Shown in pieces: positions 1 through 11,609 of a stretch of 59,148 nt of DNA (positions are counted from its first letter, which is position 1; each line of letters starts with the position of its first letter). The translations under genes and the position numbers were made by a program. The DNA is from Rhizophlyctis rosea (Eukaryota > Chytridiomycota > Chytridiomycetes > Rhizophlyctidales > Rhizophlyctidaceae), in the NCBI GenBank assembly GCA_027596075.1, contig JADGJC010000256.1, forward strand, positions 1-59,148. Reading direction: 5' to 3'. Below the pieces are notes generated by a model. It did no database searches and was not told where the DNA came from. It was given only the letters and a program-made list of their open reading frames with translations.

Positions 1-219
1 GCGGGCGCGGGGGGGGGTGGGGTCTGGGTGGGGGGGTGGGGGGGGGCGGGGCCCCCGCGGTGGGGGGAGCGGGGGGGGGGGTTTTGGGCGGGGTCGGGTA
101 CGTTTTGGCCGGGGGGGGGGGTGGGGTGGCCGAAGGTGGTGGGTGTGGAGGGGGGTGTGAAGGGGGTTAAGAAGGTTGCGGACGTGAGTGGGGCGGCGGT
201 TGGCGGCATGGCTAAATGA
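1..219 (+). CDS. Possible C-terminal end of a truncated gene in G-rich sequence
   Basis: An open frame runs from the left edge to a TGA at 217-219. The first ~140 bases are almost pure G-runs with occasional T, C or A and resemble a low-quality contig end more than coding sequence. The last ~30 codons have ordinary composition, encode a Val/Gly/Lys-rich tail and could be the true end of a gene truncated by the window edge. No domain can be recognised. It may equally be a chance open frame, since G-rich DNA has few stop codons. Confidence 0.2.
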   Translation, partial: AGAGGGGVWVGGWGGAGPPRWGERGGGFWAGSGTFWPGGGVGWPKVVGVEGGVKGVKKVADVSGAAVGGMAK

Positions 220-648
220 AAGAGTGGTAATCTAGCACTGATTTAGCGGGAGGGGTTTGTTCATAAGGGTGTCTGGCGTGGGAGGAACTTTTTTTCATAT
301 GTAGGATAATCTTTTTCTTCATTGTGTTCACATTTTTCCAACCTTTCTTTTTGTCTGCTTATAATATACCGTATTTAAGTGTTTCGCATGCTGCATCCTC
401 TCAATTCGCAATGATCGCAAATCCAGGGCCCCTCTGCAATGGTAAACCTAGTTTTTTTTTTCATCGCTAGATCACTTCTCTTGTCAGATTATACATGTAC
501 GAAACGCAATTTATTCATGTTCTCCGTATTTACAACTGGACTCAAACCAATCCTGACAATGAGTTGCATGTTTCCCCAGCCCAACATCGTCCCCATGTAT
601 GCTCATGTGCCCCTCCAAACCCGACTAAATCAGGACAAACTCAACCCA
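220..648. other. Intergenic, 3' flank of the CH-domain gene
   Basis: AT-richer sequence between the putative tail at 219 and the stop codon of the minus-strand CH-domain gene at 649. Short open frames here lack family resemblance. It presumably holds the 3' untranslated region and terminator of the CH gene. No other feature was seen. Confidence 0.4.
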
Positions 649-2527
649 TCACTTCCCATCCGCAATCTTCTTTACCGCCGCCAAATGCTGCAGTACCTGG
701 TAGTTTGGAGAGGAAAGAACAGAAGGGATCTGTCAGCTTGGTTCTCAAAGGTGATGTTTAGGCAAGAACAAAAAGAACCGAAACAAGGAAGGAGCAGAAA
801 GAGAAAAGATTTTCTGCTTTAGAGATGTTACCTTCTTCGTGTTCGTCCCATCATACAGCTCCGGCGCGGCGAATTGTAATTGTTTCGGTACGCCAAAGGC
901 GTCGCTGGCTTTGAGGTAGTTGTTGATGTTTTCCTGTGATGAAAGGGGTTGGGATATGTGCCGGTGGTCTGGTGCGAAAAGGGTTTGCATTATTCCTTAC
1001 CATGTGCATGAATGGGAATTTTCCGGTGTTGATCTTCACGTTCGCGTCTGATTTCACTTTGTTGATCAACCTAGTCGGAGTGAAGGGTTTGAGAACCAGT
1101 GTGAGTAATTTGGCTCAACAGGGAGATCTCTCAAACCAAAAGCCAACGCTCGAATCCTAAACTCACTTGCACAACAGAACCCCCGTCCTGAACGCATCCT
1201 TCACACTCCCATTCTTTGCACTCTCTCCATCGTCTCCACCCAAAACTTGCGCGACCCATCCCCTCACTTCATCCTCCTTCACGTCCGCGCCGGGATCTAG
1301 TGAGTTCTCGCTACCCGACCGGCTCAGCGCCGTCCGCTTTAGCGCCAGATTACTCGCACCAATGCCACCCATCCCGGCGAGGGGGTTGAATCCGCCGCCC
1401 ATCCCCGCGACTTTGCGGCGGATTTCTTCTTCGGGGGATACGGTGGGTTGGGAGGGGGTTGTGGGGCTTGTCTAATGTGGGTTTTGATGGATAGGGTAAG
1501 GGAGTGCATTGGATGAGTAACGTTGCCGTTTAGCTGTAGGAATGAATGATGAAGCAAGGAGAGCATACCTTTGTTGGAGAACCCGGTTCTTGCTTTGTTG
1601 GACTTGATGTCACTTTGGATGGGCTGCTCGGCTCAGTCTTAGCGGGAGAGGTGGAGGGTTTGTCTGTTGACGCTGCTGAAGCTGGCGCTTCGGATGACGC
1701 GGCTGGTGCATCTTGAGATGCAGCGGCATTCTGAAAGTGTGGAGGTATTGATGAGAATCACTGATGGTCCCAGTTCAGATGATTTCACCCACAAACCTCA
1801 GCAGAACTCTTCGGTCGGCCTCGTACTCCTGGTCGACTTCGCGCTGCCTGTGGAATGAGTGGTATTTGTCATTGTCTGCCATGTTTCTACAATATCGCCA
1901 GTGAGCAGACGTACATGAGCCAGCTTTGTTCCAGAACCAGCTAACTCTGTCAACTTCACCGGCGGCGGTGCTGCCTTCAGAGCCGCAATCTCCGCTTCCA
2001 ATTCCGCATTTCGCTTTTTCAACTCCTGAACCTCCTTCAGCAGTTCCTCCTTCGACGCTCCGTCCTGCTCCTTTTTCTCCTCATCTCCCTTTCCAATCTC
2101 TTCTGTTTTTGCTAACGTGGCATCTGCCGCATTTCGTATTCCTTCGAATTTCTCATTGAGTTCTGAGGTTGCTCCTTGAGATGTTTGGGCGGCAAGGATC
2201 AGCTGTGATTGTGTGATGGCTGTGTCGGCGGAGAGTTGGGCTTGCAGAAGCTTTTCTTTGAGGTCTGCGATCTCGGCGTCTATTTTCCGTTGATAAACAC
2301 GTTAGTGTGCCCCTATGATTCTGTGGATGCAGGAAGGTGGGCTACAGCGCCATCCCACCTTTTGCCTCTATCAGTCGCCGGAGTTCTCCAATTTTGGGTA
2401 AGATATCTGATGTTTTCAATAGTATTGCTTAATAAGAGGGATCGGCTGACGAAGAATATATTTGGATATACATACCGGTCTCGTTAGACCCTTGACCAGA
2501 CGCGGCTCCTGTAGGGTCGTCTGACAT
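649..2527 (-). CDS. Coiled-coil protein with C-terminal calponin-homology (CH) domain
   Basis: The ATG at 2527 opens MSDDPTGAASGQGSNETG; about eight short introns follow and the stop is at 649-651. The product is roughly 400 residues. The first ~170 residues are Lys/Glu/Leu/Gln-rich and heptad-like (for example KEELLKEVQELKKRNAELE), so a coiled coil is likely. A Ser/Pro/Ala-rich linker follows. The last ~130 residues form a single CH domain: EVRGWVAQVLG, a LVNKVKSDANVKINTG core, the hallmark FMHMENINNYLKASDAFGV, and a final VLQHLAAVKKIADGK. A single CH domain of this calponin/transgelin type normally binds actin or acts as a scaffold; placing it after a coiled coil suggests a dimeric cytoskeletal adaptor (inference). 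It is divergent from YVH1. The final exon is only ~15 codons, separated by a ~130-bp intron, and its assignment rests on restoring the CH-domain C-terminus. Confidence 0.8.
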
Positions 2528-3314
2528 GCGCCTGAAAGGGTGGTGAATAAATTCAGTGAGGATGACCGTTTTCATGGAGAGTCTTTTGAACCGCACCTCC
2601 GCCCAACAGGTGAACCAGAGCGATCCTGTTAAAAAACGCGTTAGTATGGTTATATTCAAGGACTGCCAGCTATAAGTTGGGGTTGGGTTCTCACAGCTCT
2701 TTCCTTCACTCTAAAACTGTGACGTCTTACTTCTTTGGGTGACTCCATTGAGACCGAAGCTTAGCAGTCTTACTTTTCTTTGCACCAAACCTATGTGCTA
2801 GTTTCAAAGAACACGCTCCTATCAGTACGCTACTGAATATACGATTGTGCGATGACGATCGCTTATTGGGGAATGACGTTGGTGAAAAGCAGGAGGAAGC
2901 GACCCAGCCCTGGCCATCCGTGTGGCTTGTCACATCATTGGTGGCGTATGTGGCGGTGTCTGCCCTCCGAATTTGGTGATCATTTCGCTGATGGGACACG
3001 GAGCGTGTTGATTGTCGGTGACTGGATATCTGACTGGATATTCTCCCCCTCTCAAATTCCAACACAAACAACTCTTCTCCCATTGCAACGTGTCTGCTTC
3101 ACATCTTGCAGCGGGTAGGCACGTAAGTAAAGAAGGTCACATATATACAGGAAGCCGGGAACACAACTCCTGTAAGAGGTTGGAGGTGGTGTTGCTCGAA
3201 CTGCCGTGGCATACTCCGAACTTTTCTCAAAAACCGGCCTCTCCTTGATACACCACTGTCGTACGGTACTCGTCCAAAACCCCAAAACCCTCTCACCTCT
3301 CGCGAGAACCCCCA
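2528..3314. promoter_or_regulatory. Divergent intergenic region between the CH-domain gene and YVH1
   Basis: About 790 bp separates two divergent start codons, so it must carry both promoters and 5' leaders. Open frames of up to 118 codons exist on both strands but lack recognisable motifs or good start contexts. No clear TATA box was identified. Confidence 0.4.
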
Positions 3315-4895
3315 ATGTTCATGATGACTGGAGACTCCACCGATGCAGACGAGATCATACCTCAATTATGGGTGTCCGGGTGGGTACTACCAGTTGTATG
3401 CGGCTTTCACATTGCTGGCACGCTAAGTACCTTCGACTTCCCCTGCAGAATTCGCGCGGCACGCGATATGCACGTCTTGAACGCTCTGCAGATAACACAC
3501 GTAGTCTCGCTCGGAGTGCAACTTCAACCTGCATACCCTGGTGTAAGTATTGGTGTGTGTTGTAGTTCTCTCTCTCCGATATCGTTTTGCATAAGGCCTG
3601 ACTCTCACCACGCATTCATGCTGCACCAACAGCTGTTCAAGTACCACTCGATTGATATCGAAGACAACTCGGACGCAAATATCTTGCAACACTTTGATGC
3701 CGCATATGAGTTCATAGATGCTGCTATCAGTGAAAGTGGAAATGTTCTGGTGCATTGGTATGTTTGCCGCGGGTGATGAGTTGTTGCGTTCAGAGAGGTG
3801 TTTGAAGTGGGAGGGAATTGGTGCTTTGGGTGATCCCGTTGGAAGGAGGGAGGTTCGGGATGGGTTGGAATGGCAGGAGACAGGTGGAAAGAGACAGGTG
3901 GAAAGAGGGGGGGGAGGCGGGGGGGAATTTGGCGGCTTGGGGGTCTCGGTCGGGAAGGGATGGGAGGGCTTTGTTTGTTTACCCGCCTGATCTCAATGCC
4001 AATTCTGTTTACAGCACCGCAGGCGTCTCCCGCTCCGTCACAATAGCCGCATGCTACATCATGCGCAAAACCGGCATCACACCCGAACAAGCCGTCGAAC
4101 AAGTCCAAGCTGCTCGTAAAATCGCCTGGTAAGATCACAACCCTAACCCTAACCCTCCCTATCCCTATCCCACCATTTCCACTGACACTGACACTGCGAC
4201 AGCCCAAACCTCGGCTTCCGAAACCAACTCGCCCTATACCACTCCATGCACTGCACCATCGACCCGCAAAAACCAGAATACCGCCACTGGCTACTTACCG
4301 CAATGGCTCGGGAGCGCGAAGCGACCGGCGCCATCGCTCACATGTCACTGGGAGCAGATCCTATGAAAACCGTTAAACCACCACCAACGGCCGGGACAGT
4401 AGTGGAAGGCGAAAAGAAGTTGGTTAGGCAGTTGAAGTGTAAGAAGTGTCGGTATGTATTGCTGCATGGTTCGTTTCTATCATGTGCGTGGCATAGTATT
4501 CCATTATTGATGGGGCATCAACAAGTCCTAACCCTTCCTCCCTCATCTAATCCACCACCCCCTCCAACCCCCTAAGCCGAACCCTAGCAACAGAACACAA
4601 CATAGTCCCACACACCCCCGGCGCCGGCCAATCCGCCTTCTCCTACCACAAACGCGCCTCCCCCTTCTCCTCCGAGTCCTCCTCATCACCCTGTACATCC
4701 TACTACCTCGAAGCCATGGAATGGATCAAAGGACTGGAAGGCGGTGAAATGGAAGGGAAGATCAATTGTCCGAAATGTGATGCGAAGCTGGGGAGTTATA
4801 GTTGGGCGGGGACGCAGTGTAGTTGTGGGACGTGGGTTACGCCCGCTTTTGCGGTGCAGAGGGGGAGGGTTGATGAGGGGAGTGTTTTGCAGTAG
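3315..4895 (+). CDS. YVH1: Dual-specificity phosphatase YVH1/DUSP12 with C-terminal zinc domain
   Basis: The start is ATG 3315 (MFMMTGDSTDADEIIPQLWVS) and the stop TAG 4893-4895, with about five exons. Joining the exon ending VLVH-C at ~3757 to the one beginning after the acceptor at ~4014 creates the phosphatase signature HCTAGVSRS, the HCX5R loop with catalytic Cys and Arg. An upstream RAARDMHVLNALQITHVVSL segment matches the DSP fold. The C-terminal half carries paired cysteines (LKCKKCR, then INCPKCDAKLG and CSCGTW), the zinc-binding domain specific to Yvh1/DUSP12. In yeast this protein releases Mrt4 from pre-60S particles, and the zinc domain rather than phosphatase activity is needed. 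Both parts look intact here. One intron contains three telomere-like hexamers. The gene converges on the Trm4/NSUN2 homologue. Confidence 0.93.
4139..4156 (+). repeat. Three telomere-like AACCCT units inside a YVH1 intron
   Basis: Just after the 5' splice site at ~4130 the intron reads AACCCT three times in a row, followed by looser CCCTATCCCTATCC. TTAGGG/CCCTAA is the telomere unit in most fungi. The tract is too short to be a telomere and is best viewed as an interstitial telomere-like sequence or a chance microsatellite. Confidence 0.7.
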
Positions 4896-5248
4896 TGTGG
4901 GGTGGTGGTGTTGCATTGCTTTGGGGTGTTGGTAAACGTGGGATTTTGGTAGGTAGGTAGGAGCTTTTGTTTACAGGATTGTAGGTAGGACCGAGGGTTA
5001 TGTCTTGGATTTCACTTTTTGTACATTTTTTTTGCTTTGTTTATATAGTTTGTGATATATAGCTTTCCCCGTTCATGTAAACAAACAAAATTGCGCAGAG
5101 TCACATTCCTTGAACCGGTCGATCATTCGTCCGTTGAAGTTTCACTTCATTTACGCTTGATGCAGGGAAAATGTCACAGGAACAATATATGAACACAAGA
5201 AAATATGCGATATAAATAGCTATGGTGCAGATTAAACCTAGCCCTCAA
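4896..5248. other. Convergent intergenic region, YVH1 / Trm4
   Basis: About 350 bp of AT-rich sequence lies between two convergent stop codons and contains a T-run and the TATATAGTTTGTGATATATAG stretch near 5042-5062. It presumably holds both 3' ends. No gene was seen. Confidence 0.5.
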
Positions 5249-8200
5249 TCATGCCTCCTCCTTCACTCCCTCCTCCTTCACATCTTCTTTTACTTCCTCC
5301 ACATCCATCGCACTAGCCTCCTCTCCCTCCCCTTCCCCCTCCACCTTCTCCTTCTTAATCTTATCCTTCTCCAACCCGCTCGTAAACTCCGTCAACTCCT
5401 GTCCCGTCAACCGGTGCATGAGCGAACGGCGCTCCTGCTTGTTCAGTAGGAGGGAAAGTGATGCTGCGCCGCGCCAGATGGGGAGGATGAAGCGGTTGTG
5501 GATGCTGGGTGGGTTGTGGAGTTAGTGAGTGTGCAGGAAGGAAAGAGGTAAAAGTTACAAGCTTTGCACTTACGTCCCCGTAACCTCCTTCTCCAATTCC
5601 GGATCAAACTCAAATAAGCAACTGCCCATCGCTGCATCAACAAAATGCGGTCAGCACACCCATTCCCTCTCACAGTCTTCAACCAAATTAAGTAGGAAAG
5701 ATGAAAACTCACGCAAAGCCTCAACCCTCTTCCGGATCTCCTCGCTCAAAAGCCCAAACTTGGGGTACTCCCACTTGATCATTGTCACAATGTCACTTAG
5801 TGGCACCGTGATGTGGAGGTTCTTGCTGAGGTGCGGCGCAAGGATGGAGAGACCGTCGTGGTTGATGCGGTAGGGGCAGGGGACTTGGCTGGATGATCGC
5901 GAAAATGCAGACATTTGGAAATTAGTTGATTGGAGGAAGGCTGGACGAAAGCAAAGAGACACATACGACATGGCTTCGGCGTCCTTCTTATGGTAGCGGG
6001 TAAACATCCTGATGCCGGTGTTGACGATCTGGAAGGGGGTGAAATGATTGAACATTCAACGGCGGAATATACATTGTAGTGCCTTTTTGTCGTATTTTAC
6101 CTTCAGCCGGCCGGAGTTCTTTGCAGTAAGGACATCCTTCACCGATTTGGAAACGAAATAGATAACTCTGTTCTGGTCCGTTTCTGTCCGCACCAGGAAC
6201 TGGTCCTGTGGGAAGTCGGTTGAAAGGCCGTAATGTTTCCTGTAAGAGTACACAACAGTTAACGGTGAATCCAAACACTGCAACAACCATTGAACAACGA
6301 AAACATCTCAAATGGAAGGACATACTGGAAATCAGAAACCACTTCGGAATCTGCCGAGATGAATAAGAACGGGTTCTCGCCGGCACCCGACCACGCTTTT
6401 TGCAATTTATGATCCTTCTTCCCCTTCACGTCTGCAGGCGCTCCCTCCTCCTTGACCTCTACGTCATCAGAGGCATCTGCAGGCTCCGATTGCTCTTCAG
6501 CGGGAAGATCGTTCGTCTCGTCCTCGGCTGATGCTCCCTCAGTCTTTACTCTTTTGACTGTTTCATCACTAATCAATGACAAGGAGAGTCTGATCAGCAT
6601 TACGTTGACGTTCAAGCTTCCGACAGGAGGAACGCTACCTCTCCTCGGTCTCACGTGTTCTCTTCCCACCAACCGATGAGCTGGTATGCAGAACTTAACT
6701 GGCTGCCGATACGTAATGGAAGTGTCATGACGGCAAGATAATTACCTTTCAGCTTCCGCAAGGGGTTCCTCCTTCGTCTCTGCAGCTTCTTCGGTCGTGG
6801 CAGCAACTTTCGGTTTGTCCAATCGGCCGATCGGAGCAGTCTTTTGCAATACAGCAATGAAGAAGCCGCCGGTGTTTTGCAGGTGGGGGTAGATGCGTAT
6901 GCTAAGATGAAATTGGTGAACGGGCTGATCTTGTTCCGAAAAAGAGCAGCGACGGCGACCGCATACCATCTGTCCAGCCCTAACCGCTCAAGATCCGATT
7001 GTGGGAAGAACGACTCGTGGATAGCTTTGTAGGTCCGATCCCTCTTTGGTACATCCTCAAATTTTTCGAAAACGTTGCCGTCTTTTGCCATGACCTGGTC
7101 GGAATGCGTGAGATCTTGCCGACTTCCTCCAATCTGACAGCGCTCTTTACCTTCCATTTCGTCAAACCGGGTCTCCGCTTCAATGCAGACAATTCACTCG
7201 ACACGTCGACCAGCTCCATCGCGCCTACGGGCTCGTGAGATTTAAAGTTATGCAAAATCCAACCAATGCAAACGTACCGTTGGACCGACGAAGGAGCTCA
7301 GCCACCACCGCCTCGTTTTCCACCGGGTTGAAGGAGCAAGTGGAGTACACGACCCTCCCTCCAACCTTCAACAACTCACATGCTCTTCGGAGAATCGAAA
7401 ACTGTACGCTGGAAACAAGGTGTCAGCTCCGCTTTTTCAATGCCGTTCACATTGTTAGACCTACTTATGAAGTGCATTCCCGTTATTTTGGTTCCAAGTC
7501 TTCCAGATAGGCTTGTTCTTCCGCATGGTCCCATCTCCGGCACATGGAACATCGCACAGTATCCGATCAAATTGGAGGGTATTCGTTCCTGTCGCGGGCT
7601 GCAGAATATGGTTATGCTGATTTCCCCCGGCATCTAACGCGCGGATCATGCTTACATCGTCATTCTGCAAGTGTATGGCTGGGAATTGCTGCGCTTCGTG
7701 GTTCGACACAATCAGACATGGGCTTTGTAAGCGTTTTGTTTGCCTGACCAACATATGCGCGCGAACTTGGTCCGCATCATTGGCAATGACAAGTCCGCTA
7801 GGCACTGCCGAGTCATTGGCATGCAACGCCTCGAGGATTTGAGCGGTCTTACTCCCGGGAGCAGCGCACATATCAATGACGGAGTGCTCTGGTTTCACGG
7901 CCAGCAGGAGAACGGGGATCATACTGACAGCCTCTTGACGGCTAATGTTACCGACTTCTGTTTCTGCCACGAGGAAGGCGTGGAATTTCTCCCAAACTGG
8001 AGACTTTCGCAGCGCCGTGCGTGACGCGGCGGTCCATGCGAGCTCGTCAGGGTACCATGGCAATGGCGTAGGGATTTCCACTTGCTCTCCTTCTTCTGAC
8101 TTTAGAACGTTGAAGTACTTTTCGATCATCAGGTCCTTCAGTTCTTGCGCGTGGCTCCTGCTGCCGGTGATGCGGAAACATGATGGAAGTGGTGTTCGTA

Positions 8201-8542
8201 GAGCTTGGAGCCATTGAGTGTATTCGTCGTCGCTGAACAGACCTTGTTCCTGCGAAGAGGTTGAGGCGCGTGCGTCAAAGGTCTCAATACAATTGCTCTG
8301 AATTGCGCGGCCCTACCTTGTAATACTTCTCAAAAGTGTCATTCACTAGCGGCATATCCTCATAACCTCTCTGCCCGTCCGTGCGCTCCTTCTGCAAGCC
8401 GTAACACAATTAGCACGCTGAATAAACAAAGAGGCAACAGCGGTCGCACCTTCTCCTTATTTTTCTTATCTCTCCAGTCCTTCCCACCAGCACCCGGCCC
8501 ACCGTGGTTGCGCTTTCCGCCTTTTCGATAGCCTCGTCCCAT
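5249..8542 (-). CDS. TRM4: tRNA (cytosine-5)-methyltransferase, Trm4/NSUN2 family
   Basis: The start at 8542 opens MGRGYRKGGKRNHGG, a basic Gly/Lys-rich N-terminus typical of NSUN2/Trm4; the stop is at 5249-5251. The gene has many exons and encodes roughly 700 residues. Diagnostic RNA m5C methyltransferase motifs are visible: the SAM-binding VIDMCAAPGSKTAQ (~7825-7870), motif IV FDRILCDVPCAGDGTMRKN with its Pro-Cys, and motif VI RVVYSTCSFNPVENEAVV with the catalytic Thr-Cys. Both cysteines of the two-cysteine mechanism are present. A C-terminal region follows (EIRKRVEALR, then LTGQELTEF), ending in an acidic Glu/Val/Lys tail. The family methylates several tRNA positions (34, 40, 48-50) in the nucleus. 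Splice borders between 6000 and 7300 are approximate, but the reading frames connect logically. Confidence 0.93.
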
Positions 8543-8926
8543 TTTGACAACTCTGAGAACTTGTCGAACGAGGATGATGAGACGTTGAACTTTCGATAGA
8601 TTCTTGTGAGCGTGGGAAAGTGGTCAGGCAGAGTGCTGGGCAGAGAAGTGCGCAAAAATAACGACACCTGCCCAAATATGGTCAAAGTGTATCTCGTAAG
8701 CGGTCTAAGCCACAGGAATGCACAAGGACCCTGAAACTGGTGGAACTTCTTGATCGAATGAATGTCAGGGTCTTGCTGCTACCAAAAAACGATTCAGAAT
8801 CTTCATAAGGTCACCGTTTAAATGCTGTACAAAATTCAGCGTCCCCTGCTCCATCATCCGGTCATATAAACGGAAAGCTCTTGTCGCTCATCGATCCAGT
8901 TTCGCACGTCACATAAGGAGGCCAGG
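8543..8926. promoter_or_regulatory. Divergent promoter region, Trm4 / solute-binding protein
   Basis: About 385 bp lies between two divergent ATGs. Short minus-strand open frames continue upstream of the Trm4 ATG but show no conserved sequence. No clear core promoter motif was identified. Confidence 0.4.
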
Positions 8927-10963
8927 ATGGGCTTGGCACGAACACTCACCACCGCCTTTTGGGTTGCTTTGGTTTCTTCTTTCACTTCTCGGGCTTTTGG
9001 TGAGGCCTGAAAGAAGCAGCTAGCCATTGTTGGGGTAGTTACTTACAAAAACATCATCCAGCGCAAACACGTTCCCGCACGACCTACTCCAACGGCACAG
9101 CCCGTGTTGGCGCGGACACCGCAGACCCCTTCTACGACCAAACTGGAACAGGAATAGTCGAAATCCTCTCCCTTGCCGAGTGGGACAACGCAACAGATCC
9201 GTTCCCACCAACCAAACTTCAACAATGGCAGGCTAAAAGTAATATGCAAGTCATCAATCTGTTCTTCCCTGAAGGAACGACATACGATAATTACGTTTCG
9301 GAGATTTTGGAGACATGTCAAAATCCTAGCCGTCCGTATGACTTGGTTTGGGTTCATCCGTCCTATGCGGGCGTCTTGGCTGATTGCTTGTTGGATCTTT
9401 GGGCTTGGGATCCGCTGCTTGGGTCTGGTCATGATCCCGCGATTTTGCAGAGTGGGGTGGTTGGGGAACGGTTAGGTGCGCAAGTGAATTCGTCTAATAT
9501 AAATCGTCGCGCATTCGCTGATGAAATTCTTCCCTCTCATTTCAGTAACATTGCCGGCAGGTATGTCACACACCATCTTGATGAGCAAACAACGCATTCA
9601 TATCCATGCATTCCAGAGGCTTCGTTTGGAGTACTGTATTACAACAAAGACGTGCTGGATCGATATGAGATTACCGAATGGCCCGCAGATCTAGATGCTT
9701 TCGAAAAGCTGTGCAATCACATTCTACAAAACGAGAAGGCCCAGGACCATTTTGACCTCATTGGCCTTGCTGGTCCATTGGAAGGTGGGCGTCATATTTT
9801 GCAATGCGAGGAGCTAAAGATCGGTCGCTGATCACTTTGTCGATGCAGCATCGGAAAACTTGACAGCATGGGGCATTGAGTGGTTAGCATCCTACAATGC
9901 AACCCTGCTCAGCGAACATAATGTGACTGTACTGAGTCAAGATGCTGCGGATGCTTTCGGACGCATTGCAAATTGGATTGGAGCGGGCATCCTGGACGAG
10001 CTGGACATTGGATCAGTTGATACCAATGACGCCAAGGAGAAGTTCCTCAACGGCAAGGCCATCTTCTTCCGGGGCACGCCTGACATGATGAGCGAGATTG
10101 AGGAACGAAAGAGTTTTGATGAATGGGGTATGATGCCGTTCCCGTCACAAACGGATAGCCACTATGTTGGCACATACGAGGGTTGGGGATTAGGTGTGCA
10201 GAAGAATGCTGCCAATCCAAAAGCGGCCATGAAGACGCTGAAATATATGACTAGTTTGGAGTACCAGTCGTATGTAATCAGGGATCTGAAGAAATTGAAA
10301 GTGGGAACATATCCGCAAATGCACTCCGGTAGGTGTCCTACATGCAAGTCGTTTGGAGCTAACAAATGGGAATCACAGCTAAACCAAAATCACATAGACG
10401 ACAGTGGCCTCTGCGGAACCTACCCAACCATCACAGCCTGTAGAACATTCCGTCACACCACTATTGTCAACCGCCCTTCAACCCTAGCCGGCGCCTCCTA
10501 CTTCAACGCCTCCACCCTCTTCCAAAACGCCATCATCAACATCATTACCGGAACAAACCAAATCGTCACCTCCCTCACTACCCTAGACAGCAACCTCCGC
10601 ACCCTCCTACACTACGCCGCGCTCGACGACTCCAGCACCGTCATAGAGAATCCCGAGGGAGTCGCGCACCCGGGGAAGAAGGTGCCCAGTAAGGTTGGGA
10701 CGCAGATGACGGGGCTGTTACTCATTGCGGGAGTGACAGCGGGGGGAATTGTGATTCATAGGAGGGTGCAGGCAAAGAAGGAGGAGGATGCGAAGAAGGC
10801 GGGAGAGGGGGGTGGGGGCGGCGGTGTGGTGGGTGGGGATGTGCTTCCGGGTGGGGTTATCCCGAGTGGTGGTGCACATCAGTATAAGAAGTTGAAGGAT
10901 GAGGAGAATCAGGAGGAGGCGATAGATTTAGAGCAGATTGATAAGAGTAGAGTTGCGCAATGA
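8927..10963 (+). CDS. Secreted, membrane-anchored bacterial-type solute-binding protein (SBP family 1-like)
   Basis: ATG 8927 begins a signal peptide (MGLARTLTTAFWVALVSSF). About five introns give a ~590-residue product ending at 10963. The ectodomain resembles periplasmic binding proteins of the type II, ABC sugar-binder class: FGVLYYNKDVLDRYEI after a VTLPAEAS strand, then DAFEKLCNHIL, GKAIFFRGTPDMMSEI, and a WGMMPFPSQ ... GTYEGWGLGVQKNAANPKAA segment, which are the usual hinge and helix landmarks. Several NxS/T sites fit an extracellular protein. Near the C-terminus one hydrophobic span (MTGLLLIAGVTAGGIVIH) is followed by a basic stretch, a poly-Gly linker and an acidic cytosolic tail, so the topology is type I. 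No ABC permease or 7TM domain follows. A nutrient or signal sensor at the cell surface is the natural inference; the ligand is unknown. Confidence 0.8.
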
Positions 10964-11609
10964 TGTAGATGAATTGTTTCAGTGTTATATCCATTGTGAG
11001 AACACGGATATCGTGTTGAAAGGGTATGCTTATGAATGTATCTAGCAAACATGGCAATTGTTGTACTTGCTAACGGGGATGTACTCTGCAACTTCCGTAG
11101 AACCAGGACTCATCAATTTTGCATGCAGTGAAGTATGATTACGGATTCCTCCAAATTCACTATGTCGTTGAACATACTGTTACAAGAGAACAGTTGCAAT
11201 TTTTGTTTCACAGTTTCACCATATGAGCTGAAAAGTATCTTTGTTTACCGGCTGAGGTTGGTGACCCCAGTTGAAGTTCTGGCTTACCAATCACAGCAAA
11301 CAACCCCACGCGCTTCTCAAATGCTTCTCGATCGCAACACTTGCAATAGGGAAAGCTAGCCTTCATCTGCATGCTCAAATCTCACATTGCCAGACGTATA
11401 CGAGAACCACATTGTAACTTGAATTCGCCGACCATCATGGTCCCCACCAGCAACGGAACTTTGCATCCCACCAACAACGACCCAAGTTCATATGTCCGAT
11501 GTTCGTTCGCCAAATGTGGGTGTGCATAAGACACGCCAATATCTAAGGTATGTTTAAAATACATCACATGTCAACTAATCATATATTACACGTGTCTATG
11601 TCATGCAAC
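10964..11609. other. Convergent intergenic region
   Basis: About 645 bp lies between the convergent stops of the solute-binding protein and the dynamin-like gene. Short open frames on both strands lack recognisable content. No repeats or RNA genes were seen. Confidence 0.4.

Noticed and set aside
2727..3083. 118-codon minus-strand frame between the CH gene and YVH1
   Set aside because: No recognisable motif, and it sits in a region expected to be promoter.
3605..4207. 200-codon minus-strand open frame
   Set aside because: Overlaps YVH1 exons and introns on the opposite strand; Pro/His-rich content comes from a purine-rich intron.
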